A stretch of 53,604 bases of DNA from Mesorhizobium sp. (GTDB lineage: Bacteria > Pseudomonadota > Alphaproteobacteria > Rhizobiales > Rhizobiaceae), in the NCBI RefSeq assembly GCF_005063415.1, contig NZ_SUEG01000009.1, positions 22,551 through 76,154 on the forward strand, written 5' to 3'. The notes under the pieces were generated by a model that saw only the letters and a list, made by a program, of their open reading frames with translations, ran no database searches and was not told the DNA's origin. Within the stretch, counting starts at the first letter, position 1, and each line of letters begins with the position of its first letter. This document shows, one piece after another, positions 28,384 to 36,284 of this stretch. The translations under genes and the position numbers were made by a program.

Positions 28384-28578
28384 CGCTCGGGGATCATTAG
28401 AAAAGGCAGGAGCGCCGGCCTTGCAACAAGCAAAACCGGCGATCGTGGCATGACGTGCAGAGACTTGCGAAATGCGGTGCCGCGACCGCGATAGCTCAAC
28501 AACCCGGTGCCCGACTGGCCATCACCGCTCCAGCAGAACAGCCGGCTATATCTAGGGGCGCTAGCGAAGTCAGATTAG

Positions 28579-28824
28579 GAAATCGTTGTTGGCATCGACG
28601 TTTCCAAGGATCGGCTCGACGTGCATGTCTTGCCGTGTGGCGAGACGTTCTCGGTGGAGAACGACCACGCCAGGGTGGAGGATCTGGTTCGGCGGCTGGC
28701 AACCCTTTCGCCGGCCATTGTCGGATTGGAGTCGACAGGCAGCTTCGAGAGACTGGCGGCCCCGCCTTGGCAGGCGCCGGCCCTGGCAATTGTCGCCATC
28801 CGGCGCGGGTGTAGGCGAGGCTAG
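28579..28824 (+). mobile_element. IS110-family transposase, N-terminal fragment
   Basis: The plus strand codes EIVVGIDVSKDRLDVHVLPC and, further on, IVGLESTGSFERLAA and LAIVAI. This is the start of the IS110 DEDD catalytic domain (the first aspartate is in GIDVSK). The fragment stops after about 80 residues. The rest of the transposase and any matching end are missing. It marks one edge of the cargo inserted between trbB and copG. Confidence 0.75.
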
Positions 28825-28893
28825 CAGGTATGTTGAAGAGCCTAGAGAACTATGGTAGAAATTGCCAGAAAGGTAGATTTTTTGGAGTTTCTC

Positions 28894-29151
28894 GTGTCCC
28901 TGAACATCAAAAATCCGGCCACCGTTGCTCTCGCCGATGAACTCGCACGCCGCCAGGGTATCAGTAAGACAGCAGCCATCCATCAGGCCCTTAGCGAGCG
29001 CTTGCATCGCTTGGGCTTTGGAGAGACCGCTCAAGAGCGTCTGCTGGCAGAATTGCGCACCATCCGAGAAAGAGTGGCACGATTGCCTGAACTGGATAGT
29101 CGCAGCGACGAGGAGATCATCGGGTATGACGAGCATGGAATCCCTAACTGA
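28894..29151 (+). CDS. VapB-type antitoxin
   Basis: Starting at GTG 28894 (preceded by TTGGAG), the protein has 85 residues. The opening SLNIKNPATVALADELAR is the standard beginning of Rv0623-type VapB antitoxins, followed by a helical domain and an acidic C-terminal tail (SDEEIIGYDEHGIPN) that would thread into the toxin. An earlier ATG would add 14 residues not typical of the family. The stop overlaps the vapC start by one base, as expected for a toxin-antitoxin pair. Confidence 0.88.
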   Translation: MSLNIKNPATVALADELARRQGISKTAAIHQALSERLHRLGFGETAQERLLAELRTIRERVARLPELDSRSDEEIIGYDEHGIPN

Positions 29152-29537
29152 TGGTGATCGATACCTCAGCTGTTGTAGCGATCCTTCGGAGCGAGCCTGA
29201 GGCAGCAAGGCTGGAACGAGCGCTGGTCTCCGACCCAGTCCGACTGGTCCCGGCGACCTGCGTGCTCGAGGCACGCATGGTGCTGGTCAGCAGGCGCGGC
29301 GAACACGCGTTGGCCGAAATCGATCTTTGGCTGCGCAAAATCGGGGCCGACGTCATTCCTGTCGACTCCGAATTGGTTGATCTGGCGACCCAAGGTTGGC
29401 TGACCTACGGCAAGGGCCACCACCCGGCGGCGCTGAATTTTGCCGATTGCCTCTCCTATGCTTTGGCAAAGCGTGCCGACGAACCGCTGCTTTTCATCGG
29501 CAAAGACTTCTCCCAAACGGATATCGAACCGGCATGA
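29151..29537 (+). CDS. VapC-type PIN-domain ribonuclease toxin
   Basis: The protein has 128 residues. The PIN acidic residues are present: D4 in MVIDTSA, the glutamate in CVLEARM, and the aspartate in NFADCLSYALA with a later LFIGKDF aspartate. VapC toxins cut structured RNA when VapB is lost, which stabilises the region that carries them. The pair sits inside the trb cluster cargo, where it would select for keeping the element. Confidence 0.92.
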   Translation: MVIDTSAVVAILRSEPEAARLERALVSDPVRLVPATCVLEARMVLVSRRGEHALAEIDLWLRKIGADVIPVDSELVDLATQGWLTYGKGHHPAALNFADCLSYALAKRADEPLLFIGKDFSQTDIEPA

Positions 29538-29761
29538 GCACGAGACTCTAAGATCATCGGCTGCCTCCAGCTTGAACCCTGTAATAGCGCCCAATTCGTT
29601 TCTGTCGGCTGGGGCCTGCGTCAAGGGGTGTCATGCCAATTCGTCCCAAAGCAGAGAAAGCTGGCGTCTTTCGTCCCTCCGAATCTCGCGCTGCTGGGCC
29701 GCGTCTTCGATCGGTTGGAAGTTGAGGGCCAATCCAGCCGGCCAACATGTAGCTCAGTCAT

Positions 29762-30883
29762 TCACGGCCGCGACGCTGGTCGCGCGAATAAATGATGAGC
29801 CTCGTCGAAAACGGCCCTTGGTAGGACCCGAAGCTCGCTTGCTTCGTAGGGGAGATGCTCGAGATACTGCATCGTCAGCCGGGCAACCACTTGCGCTTGG
29901 GCGAGGTCGCGACGACGCTTGATTGGCTCGCGATCAGCTCGTTTTGAGACCCAGAATTTGTGAGCGGCAAAAATGCGCGGATCGGGAACCACGAGCCGCA
30001 ACGGTCCGCCTTTTTCATCGATGGCGATTGCTTCGAAAGCAGGGGCATTTTCCAACCATGCCAGGCCGGCGATCTCGGCGGCCACCAATTCGTCGTCGGC
30101 CTTCCCGACAGTTTCCCGGCTCGGCTTCCACGCCGGGTTTGCAAGCGGTTTGCTCAGATCCACGAGGTATCCGTCGCGGTTCACCGCGCGGAACGTGGCG
30201 GATGAACGCTCGAAAGACCGATCGACCTTGCGCAAAAGGTTGATGAGCGCTCCATCTTCGACGTTGGCGCCAGACATGATCCTGAGGGACTGGCGCGAGT
30301 CCATGAGGAGATCGATATCTTGCGTCGATGTGATTCCGGGATCCACGAACACTCCGGCCGCCGCCTCATAGGCGTAGATCGCATTCGTGCCTGCAATACG
30401 AATGCCTTCCCCGAGAAGACCGGCGTTATCGATTGCCCTGATAATTCTTGCGGCGATCAGGGGAACACGTCCAAGCCGGAGCGCGCGATTGACAGCAGAT
30501 TGGCGCTCCATCTGCTCCTGTCGCGCAGAGAGCGTTTCTTGGGCCGACGCGCGAGCTGCTTCCCAATCCGCCTTGAGAGCTTCGCTCGTCGGCGAGCGCC
30601 GACCCTCTGCCTTTTGGTGTCGTACGCCCGCGGCGTCGTAGTAGCTTCGCATCAGGTGGTCGATGCTGTTCACGGTGTGCCAGACGAGGGATCCCCGAAA
30701 GCTCTTGGCCTTCCTTTGGGCCTCCTTGAGCGCAATGAAGCGTTGGTCGGAATTGACTTTTTCCCGACGCTGATCGTTATTTAATTCAACAAAATCAACC
30801 AATTCAACAGTTATCCTACGTTTAGCTCCGAGCTGTTGCAAGACACAATAGTCGGCCGATCGGCCGGTTGCAACAGCTCTCAC
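29762..30883 (-). CDS. GSU2403-type nucleotidyltransferase-fold protein
   Basis: The protein has up to 373 residues. An N-terminal region has WHTVNSIDHLMRSYYDAAGV (about residues 68-87), then a helical linker NRALRLGRVPLIAARIIRAI, and the nucleotidyltransferase core has GTNAIYAYEAAAGVFVD and TQDIDLLMDS, where the D-x-D binds metal. This matches the GSU2403 family (NTP_transf_8). Such proteins resemble the toxin half of nucleotidyltransferase toxin-antitoxin or defence systems, but the function is unknown. The start is GTG with a weak ribosome site. A later start is possible. Confidence 0.8.
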   Translation of the reverse strand: MRAVATGRSADYCVLQQLGAKRRITVELVDFVELNNDQRREKVNSDQRFIALKEAQRKAKSFRGSLVWHTVNSIDHLMRSYYDAAGVRHQKAEGRRSPTSEALKADWEAARASAQETLSARQEQMERQSAVNRALRLGRVPLIAARIIRAIDNAGLLGEGIRIAGTNAIYAYEAAAGVFVDPGITSTQDIDLLMDSRQSLRIMSGANVEDGALINLLRKVDRSFERSSATFRAVNRDGYLVDLSKPLANPAWKPSRETVGKADDELVAAEIAGLAWLENAPAFEAIAIDEKGGPLRLVVPDPRIFAAHKFWVSKRADREPIKRRRDLAQAQVVARLTMQYLEHLPYEASELRVLPRAVFDEAHHLFARPASRP

Positions 30884-31054
30884 GTGATTCCATTGCGACT
30901 GTTGAAGTAGCTGTATTAATTAAAAAATATGACGCGAAGCAGCTTTTCTACGGCAGCGCAGTCGAAGCAAAAGCGCCGCCGCGGCCTTCGCTGGTTCTAT
31001 TCGATCCGCAGACCGGGGCCGGTGCAAACGGTCTGAGAAAGCTACCAATGCGGC

Positions 31055-31080
31055 GGAACAAATCATGATCATTTCTCATT
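31055..31080 (+). promoter_or_regulatory. candidate EcfG general-stress promoter before the DUF3072 gene
   Basis: GGAAC at 31055, 17 bases, then CATT at 31077 is close to the alphaproteobacterial EcfG consensus GGAAC-N16/17-CGTT. It lies 26 bases before the DUF3072 start. Confidence 0.45.
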
Positions 31081-31106
31081 GTGGTGATCATCAAGGGAGA
31101 TTGAGC

Positions 31107-31325
31107 ATGGGCGACCGGCACAACCCAAAAATCGAGGCATCGGCAAATGTCGAAAAGGACCCGGAAGATTGGGTCAGCGGAGATGACCCAATGACTCCCG
31201 CACAAGCCTCCTATTTGAAAACTCTGGCCGAACAGGCCGACGACCCTGACGCCTATGCTGAGGGCCTTGGCAAGGCGGAAGCTTCTAAACGCATTGATGC
31301 ACTGCGGGAGAAGTTAGGCCTGTAG
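31107..31325 (+). CDS. DUF3072 protein
   Basis: The 72-residue protein has the DUF3072 core DPMTPAQASYLKTLAEQA and LGKAEASKRIDALREKLG, a small helical domain resembling SAP/HeH-like units found at the ends of DNA-associated proteins. The ATG at 31107 follows AAGGGAG. The family is common in rhizobia and often stress-linked. Function is unknown. The stretch 30884-31106 upstream holds only control sequence and the end of an AT-rich spacer. Confidence 0.85.
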   Translation: MGDRHNPKIEASANVEKDPEDWVSGDDPMTPAQASYLKTLAEQADDPDAYAEGLGKAEASKRIDALREKLGL

Positions 31326-31529
31326 CGTCCGCTCGTGGGTTTTCGTCTCCAGCGAAGGACAGCCGATCGGGTCGGATTGGGACACTTTCTGAATTCAGCA
31401 CGTTGCTGCTCGACTCGCGATCGAGACGACAAACGGCGGAGGGGAGTGGCTCATACGGGCAGCAGCCCGGCATCCGCCTAAGCTCGCCAAGACTCGCGCC
31501 CGCCGGTCCAATCCTGCTGTCGAAACAGA

Positions 31530-31655
31530 TCAGGACGTCCCGATGAGGGCGATGGTCAGCAGAGACACAAAAAGGATAAGGGCGATTGCAGTGCCCCAGA
31601 AGAGAACTTTTTCGGTGCCGCGTTGCTCTTCCTCGCGAGATACGTCTTTCGCCAT
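31530..31655 (-). CDS. small single-helix membrane protein
   Basis: The 41-residue frame from ATG 31655 has a charged start (AKDVSREEEQRGTEK) and one clear membrane helix (VLFWGTAIALILFVSLLTIALI). Two more in-frame starts lie just upstream. No family is recognised and no strong ribosome site is seen, so it is a plausible but unproven gene. Confidence 0.4.
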   Translation of the reverse strand: MAKDVSREEEQRGTEKVLFWGTAIALILFVSLLTIALIGTS

Positions 31656-31887
31656 TGCATGCATCTTTGCGAAGGTCAACGACTTAGCAACGTGCCGCGC
31701 CAAGGCTGAGTTCCCGCAACTGTCTTGCCCCTTCGGCAATGAGAGAAAGCTCTCGGACTCAAGCTTGGTGTTGTCCAACCGTCGGTTGGTGGACGCATTG
31801 CAGCTGATACATCTAAAGTCCCTGTGATCCGCGCGCACAGGGCGTGCCCGACCCCGAGCCCCCGCCCGGTGCAACAGCGCTTGATCG

Positions 31888-31922
31888 GCCCCGCCGCGCC
31901 AAACTGTGCGGCGGGCTTTTTT
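31888..31922 (+). terminator. Rho-independent terminator-like hairpin, repeated element
   Basis: GCCCCGCCGC pairs with GCGGCGGGC and is followed by TTTTTT. Nearly the same hairpin with the same flank (GATCGG before it) occurs at 53566-53600, and a looser one at 51940-51970, both on the other strand. Confidence 0.6.
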
Positions 31923-31924
31923 AC

Positions 31925-32266
31925 TCACGCGATGGAACACCGGCGCGCACGGAAAGTTCTGCCCCGGCAGCAAACTCTTTCCCTCATATTTTTGCTGCCA
32001 GATCGGATAGCTCCGATCGGCCCGCGTCGTTCTTTTCCTCCGGCGACGCGGGCTCGCCGTCCTCGCTGTCGGTTGAGTAGCCACAGAACAAACGAAAGCA
32101 CGATGCTGATCAGAATCCCGGTGCCGATCGGAGCATAAAACGTGAAGTTCTCACGTTGGATCACGATGTCACCGGGCAATCTGCCTAGACCGACCAGCGA
32201 CAGCCAGGGCCACAATAGGCCTATGGCAACTATGATCAAACCAACGACAATCAGAGTTCTGGACAT
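31925..32266 (-). CDS. DUF2905 small membrane protein
   Basis: From ATG 32266 the protein has 113 residues. The DUF2905 core is clear: a first helix (LIVVGLIIVAIGLLWPWLS), then GRLPGDIVIQRENFTFYAPI, then a second helix (ILISIVLSFVLWLLNR). The family normally ends there, near 70 residues. The extra basic tail of about 40 residues is probably read-through after loss of the native stop. The gene ends just before a terminator-like hairpin, which faces the opposite direction. Confidence 0.8.
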   Translation of the reverse strand: MSRTLIVVGLIIVAIGLLWPWLSLVGLGRLPGDIVIQRENFTFYAPIGTGILISIVLSFVLWLLNRQRGRRARVAGGKERRGPIGAIRSGSKNMRERVCCRGRTFRARRCSIA

Positions 32267-32449
32267 AGCGGCATCCGGCCGGGAATATAGTGGGTGCCCA
32301 TGGCTGGGCTCATTCTCATTGCTGTTTTGCTGTCGTTGCGTCTCAATTTCTTTTGGTTCTTTCTTGTCGATCTTCGCCGTCTCGTTGTCAGCATCGCCGA
32401 CCACCGGGCCGAACTTGCGCTTGGCCTGCGTGTGAGGTGAGCCCCGGCA

Positions 32450-32509
32450 GAACAGGGCCGGGAATCGTCCCTTGACGCCGTTTGCGTTGAAGGCTGCGAT
32501 GGTGGTCAT
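32450..32509 (-). pseudogene. possible exonuclease III (xthA-like) N-terminal remnant
   Basis: The 20 codons read MTTIAAFNANGVKGRFPALF, very like the start of exonuclease III proteins, where the asparagine binds metal. The frame then loses all resemblance to the family. Only the first strand and helix survive. Confidence 0.4.
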
Positions 32510-32589
32510 TCGTCACCTCAAGCCGATCCGCTCGAATTGCAACTCCGCGGATGCCGTGACAAAGCTCCCTTTCCTCGGCTTGGAAGTGC

Positions 32590-32796
32590 TTAGCTGTCGT
32601 CCTTATAAGACTTGGCGGCTTCATCGATCTTACGCCAATCGTTTCCGTGCCGCCGCACAAGCTCTCGCGCCTGGGCTGGCGATACACTTTGCGTTTCGAC
32701 GATGTGGTTCACTTCCGTCTCCTCGCCTTTCAGGGGACGCGAACGAGGGCTCGTTGGCCGTCTGGCCGCTGGGTTTTTTGCATCTCGTCTGGGCAT
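32590..32796 (-). CDS. small DUF3606-like protein
   Basis: The 68-residue protein starts at ATG 32796 behind AGGAGAGG. A basic, proline-rich first half precedes a short helical unit VSPAQARELVRRHGNDWRKI that resembles DUF3606. A good candidate EcfG promoter lies just upstream (32823-32848). Function unknown. The family link is a judgement by eye. Confidence 0.6.
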   Translation of the reverse strand: MPRRDAKNPAARRPTSPRSRPLKGEETEVNHIVETQSVSPAQARELVRRHGNDWRKIDEAAKSYKDDS

Positions 32797-32822
32797 GAAT
32801 GGACCTCTCCTGGGGCAGAATA

Positions 32823-32848
32823 AACGGTCTGGCGCGGCGAAGGTTTCC
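32823..32848 (-). promoter_or_regulatory. candidate EcfG promoter before the DUF3606-like gene
   Basis: On the minus strand GGAAA (32848-32844), 17 bases, then CGTT (32826-32823) differs from the EcfG consensus by one base. It sits 27 bases before the ATG. Confidence 0.45.
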
Positions 32849-32927
32849 ACGCTAGCTCGTTGAGCAGTTTCACCGATCGCCTCATTGGCTTCCCCTTGCG
32901 GCTCTGACCATGCGTTCTGGTGTTCTT

Positions 32928-32952
32928 GGACCCAAATGAGCTGCACCGCGTT
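32928..32952 (+). promoter_or_regulatory. candidate EcfG promoter before the HARP-like gene
   Basis: GGACC, 16 bases, CGTT, one mismatch from the EcfG consensus. The ATG of the downstream gene is 31 bases away. Confidence 0.35.
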
Positions 32953-32983
32953 GTTTGCTAGCAGTGCTGTGCTTCGCAATCTG

Positions 32984-33868
32984 ATGGAAAAATCCGACGC
33001 CCCTGCTGTACCGCAGACAGCTCCTGGTGCCGAAGCGCGCTTTCCGTACGATCGAGCGGCGGTTGAGCGGTTTCGACAGGCATTCCCGCGCGCCAGGTGG
33101 AGTGACGAGCGCAGAAGCTGGTTCGTGCCGGGAAAGACTGCCGCGCGGCGCATCCAGCGCTGGCTTGCGCAAGAGGCGGATCTACGAGTAGCCCATGATG
33201 ACAGCAAGGGACGAGACGCCTTCGCCTTCGATCCCCTGTCGAGCCGGTATCTGGAAGTCGCGGACGACCTGCGCATCCGCACGCCATATTCGCGGACGGT
33301 TCTCGAAGAACTGCGAGCCGTTCCATGGGCGAGCTGGGACGACGAACTGCGGGCCTGGAGGGTGCCTTTCCGCTCCTACGAGGAGTTGAGGCGCCACTGG
33401 CCGAGCATCGAAAGGGCCGCACGCCGCGCAGAACCGGAGGAGAGGAAACGGCGACGGGAAGCGTCCAAAGACTCGGAGGAATATAAAACCGCCAGATTGC
33501 GGTATGCCGAACGCACGCGACGTCGCTATCCACTGCCCCCTGACCATTTACCCCGGCTTGGCCGTGCCGTGGCAACGGAGCAATACGGCATCGTGGTCTT
33601 CACCGAGATTTCGGGTGAACTCGTCGACGCCTCGGAGTTAGCAGCGTTTTATCCGCATTTGATCGAGGCGAACGTCGACCATGTCTGGGGCAGATGGCGT
33701 CCGGCGACGTTGGCTGAATTGATTAGAACATGGCCCGCTCGGCCTACTGCCGGGTTAACGGAACGGCAGCGAGGCTGGTGGCAACCAACGCTGCCCGAGC
33801 TCAGGATCGCTCGCCAAAAAGCTCGAAGCCTGGTGCGAAGAAGGGCAAGGCTTGTGTCATCGTTCTAG
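32984..33868 (+). CDS. protein with two HARP-like tandem repeats, function unknown
   Basis: From ATG 32984 the protein has 294 residues. Two units repeat the pattern [F/TP]Y-R...-[L/F]-R...-W-[SD]DE-R-[SA]W-[FR]VP. They are FPYDRAAVERFRQAFPRARW (about residues 20-39) with RRSWFVPGK, and TPYSRTVLEELRAVPWASW with LRAWRVPFRS. This resembles the HARP domain of SMARCAL1-type annealing helicases, here without any helicase. A basic middle (about residues 150-180) and a tryptophan-rich C-terminal region follow. A DNA-binding or annealing role is only a suggestion. An earlier TTG start would add 33 poorly supported residues. Confidence 0.75.
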   Translation: MEKSDAPAVPQTAPGAEARFPYDRAAVERFRQAFPRARWSDERRSWFVPGKTAARRIQRWLAQEADLRVAHDDSKGRDAFAFDPLSSRYLEVADDLRIRTPYSRTVLEELRAVPWASWDDELRAWRVPFRSYEELRRHWPSIERAARRAEPEERKRRREASKDSEEYKTARLRYAERTRRRYPLPPDHLPRLGRAVATEQYGIVVFTEISGELVDASELAAFYPHLIEANVDHVWGRWRPATLAELIRTWPARPTAGLTERQRGWWQPTLPELRIARQKARSLVRRRARLVSSF

Positions 33869-34162
33869 CCTTTCAGGCTCGCCGCTTCCAGCGTCTGTCC
33901 GGTTGCCCCTGGTATTGAAATGTCACCCCGATCGCCGCCGCTCCGCTAACACGTGGCTGGGCGGGCGCGCCAAAGTCATCGCTGCATGTCAAACCATTTC
34001 TCCAGAATTTGACGCACACAGGCCGATCCGAGGCCAACTGGGAGTGCATACCCCAGCATGGAATTGTGCGTAACCGTACGAAGTCGATTGCAAGCAACCA
34101 ACCTGGTTGGCCGGGCATTAATTTAGCAAAGCGTGAATTAGGAAAGCATCGGGAGGAAGACC

Positions 34163-34468
34163 ATGCTGCACGTTAACATGCCTCGCGAATTTCAGGTAGG
34201 CGATGAGGTTGCGCTAGCAGGTACCGTCATCACGATTCTCCCCAGCGGGCGCGCCAGGGTGAGCATTCCTTCGTATGACCATCCTTATACGATTGATCCG
34301 CCACCCAAAGTCCGGGCCGGCGACGGAGTGGTTCTTGTTGGGGACGTTACCCGCATCGATCGCGGGGCGAACAAACTCTCTGTGCGGATTGACTGCGGCG
34401 GGGTGATCACGGTCGACAAGTCGGCAATCACTCGGCTGAGAAAGCACCGCCGGACTTCAGCGGGTTGA
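34163..34468 (+). CDS. SIPSY-motif small beta-barrel-like protein, copy A
   Basis: The 101-residue protein starts at ATG 34163 behind GGAGGAAG. Its pattern is VGDEVALAGTV, ARVSIPSYDHPYTI, VRAGDGVVLVGDVTRID and a final VITVDKSAI. Alternating beta strands and regular glycines suggest a small barrel of the OB, SH3 or KOW type. Copy C (48960-49316) and a broken copy B (38775-38952) share the motif. I do not recognise a named family. The copies lie among candidate EcfG-controlled genes and ligD genes, hinting at a stress or repair role. Confidence 0.8.
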   Translation: MLHVNMPREFQVGDEVALAGTVITILPSGRARVSIPSYDHPYTIDPPPKVRAGDGVVLVGDVTRIDRGANKLSVRIDCGGVITVDKSAITRLRKHRRTSAG

Positions 34469-35256
34469 CGCTCCGGCGATACAACGGCCGGTGTCGGCGT
34501 AGGCAAGATACAAGCGCCTTTGAACAGCCCAAGGGTGCGGCGCGGTCCAGCCGGCTATAGAGCGGACGAACGGATCAATGGGAGCTCGATGGCTAGGGCA
34601 CGCGTCCAGCGTAGTGCGTACTTGGCGTCTTCGGATTACTGATGGATATGGATCAAGTCAGATCTGGGCCTATCGCAACCGCGCTTCACCTGCCGTCCAG
34701 CGTTCGCATTCGCGATCGTCGCTCTCGGCAACAGGCGGCGCGCCCGCCCAGGGCGCGTCGCATGTGTGCGCTGTGGGAGGAGACGCCCAGCACATTTCGT
34801 GTGAAGGCAACGCGGGCGTCCCGCTCGACCGCAACCTTTCTCTGCAATGAGCGCTTGGTCGCCGGTCGGCAGTTTCAATCGCGATGGCTCCGGCTCGTAC
34901 CCATTATGGAGATCACATGTTCGTCCTGGCCCCCGATGCCGGCAATAGGTCTGCTTCGGAGTGTCGCCACGGAACTGGGCGACATGGTTGCGGTGGAGTA
35001 AGCGCCCTCCCCTGGGTTAACAACCCGGTCGGTGACGGCCGCGACCGCATCGACAACAACCGCAACGGCAATCAAGTCGTCGCTGAAAGCCCGCAAGGTA
35101 TCTGTCACGAAATAGCGTGCCGGCGAAGCTCCGCCCTCGCGACGGGGATTCGTTGTAAGCCGATCGGACGGCAACGCCGGCCAGATGAGCGAGAACTTAC
35201 CCTCGGTGTTGGTCTCGACCAGGCTCGACGTGTCAACGGTCGTCGGTAACTGCCGA
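34469..35256. other. 788 bases with no supported gene
   Basis: Several frames are open here on both strands, including a long minus-strand frame (35417-34875), but none has a recognisable domain or a supported start. The region looks like decayed intergenic DNA. Confidence 0.4.
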
Positions 35257-35433
35257 CTACGAGTCGAGGTCGTAGGGCTCGTGGCCCAGCTCGTTGTGAT
35301 GAAGCGCCTCTGACATACACCTGATGTCGAACGCCTGGCCGCACGCAGGGCAGACGACGAAATACTCCTCCTCCCGAAGTGGCGATGCATCGTGGTCTTG
35401 GGGGATGGGGATGTCATTGTATTCGTCGGGCAT
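35257..35433 (-). CDS. CPxC...HH small putative zinc-binding protein, copy 1
   Basis: The 58-residue protein starts at ATG 35433 behind GGAGG. It has CPACGQAFDIRCMSEALHHN, so two cysteines three apart, a third cysteine and two histidines could bind a metal. A related protein at 49433-49777 has CPVCEQTFDARDLGQVFHHA. A candidate EcfG promoter lies upstream. Function is unknown. The metal site is inferred from residue spacing. Confidence 0.65.
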   Translation of the reverse strand: MPDEYNDIPIPQDHDASPLREEEYFVVCPACGQAFDIRCMSEALHHNELGHEPYDLDS

Positions 35434-35466
35434 TGGGTCCTCCGGGAACGCCGCCCGCCATGCTGG

Positions 35467-35491
35467 AACGCCTGCCGGCAGGATTTGTTTC
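35467..35491 (-). promoter_or_regulatory. candidate EcfG promoter before the CPxC gene
   Basis: On the minus strand GAAAC (35491-35487), 16 bases, CGTT (35470-35467), one mismatch from the consensus and 34 bases before the ATG. The next 350 bases to copG hold no recognised gene. Confidence 0.4.
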
Positions 35492-35845
35492 AAAGTTACT
35501 GCGCCTAAGAAAAAGCCCTGGGCATCGATTGTGGCCCGATGTCCGGTTTCGACAGCGATGCCGTGCCACCAGGCAGTTCAAAGTGATTTTCATATGCAAT
35601 CTTTGGTTACGGCACGGCCAAGAACCTGTTCCCGCGGGCGGCAAGGCTCGAATTCAACCAAGCATGCGCGGTCGAAAGAACTCCAATCCGGCAACGCACA
35701 CTGCTAGGCCGAGATCGACTATGGAGACGAATGCCGAGGCCCGCCACTCCGATGAAAGGTGATCTGATGGGCATCAGCTGCGCAAAATGGCTCCGCAATC
35801 GGGCACCGGGGGTTGGGCTGTCGAAGCGCCTGTCTTGCCGGCAGC

Positions 35846-36280
35846 TCATCCAGTCGCTGGCGGCGCTGGCGGGACATCGTCAGCTATCTCCTGCCTGAGC
35901 CTTGGTCCTTTGCTGAGCCGGCGACCGAGCGCATCGACGAAATTGTCGTAGCGCTGCAAGCCCTTGGCGCGCGCCTCCGCTTGCGCCGATTCCGGCAAGG
36001 CTGGAGTCGAGTTGAGCCAAAACCGGACGAACAGTGCTAGCGTCTCAATAGCAATTCCGACGTCACGCTCGACCCGCTGCACGCGTCGATCGATCTGGTC
36101 GAGGCGGCGAGTTATCGCCGCTTGCTTTCGTTCTTCGGCGTCCGGCGACAGGAACGAGGCGAGCGCAGCCTCGGCCACCAGTGACAGCGAGACCTCGCGC
36201 CGCCCAGCGTAATCGGCGAGCGCGTTCATCACGTCAGGGTCAAGATAGGCAGACAAACGTCTTTTCTTGGCGTTCTTCAT
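35846..36280 (-). CDS. CopG-type ribbon-helix-helix protein of the traG region
   Basis: From ATG 36280 the protein has 144 residues. The start KKRRLSAYLDPDVMNALADY and REVSLSLVAEAALASF form a ribbon-helix-helix DNA-binding unit. A coiled-coil-like stretch follows (RRLDQIDRRVQRVERDVGIA). It begins four bases after the traG stop and in related elements is followed at once by trbB. It probably regulates or tethers the transfer genes. Confidence 0.85.
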   Translation of the reverse strand: MKNAKKRRLSAYLDPDVMNALADYAGRREVSLSLVAEAALASFLSPDAEERKQAAITRRLDQIDRRVQRVERDVGIAIETLALFVRFWLNSTPALPESAQAEARAKGLQRYDNFVDALGRRLSKGPRLRQEIADDVPPAPPATG

Positions 36281-36284
36281 GCGC

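Noticed and set aside
31883..31925. Hairpin as terminator of the DUF2905 gene
   Set aside because: The T tract follows the stem on the plus strand, not on the minus strand where DUF2905 is read.
34875..35417. Minus-strand frame of 180 codons
   Set aside because: It overlaps the CPxC gene in another frame, has no recognisable domain and no supported start.
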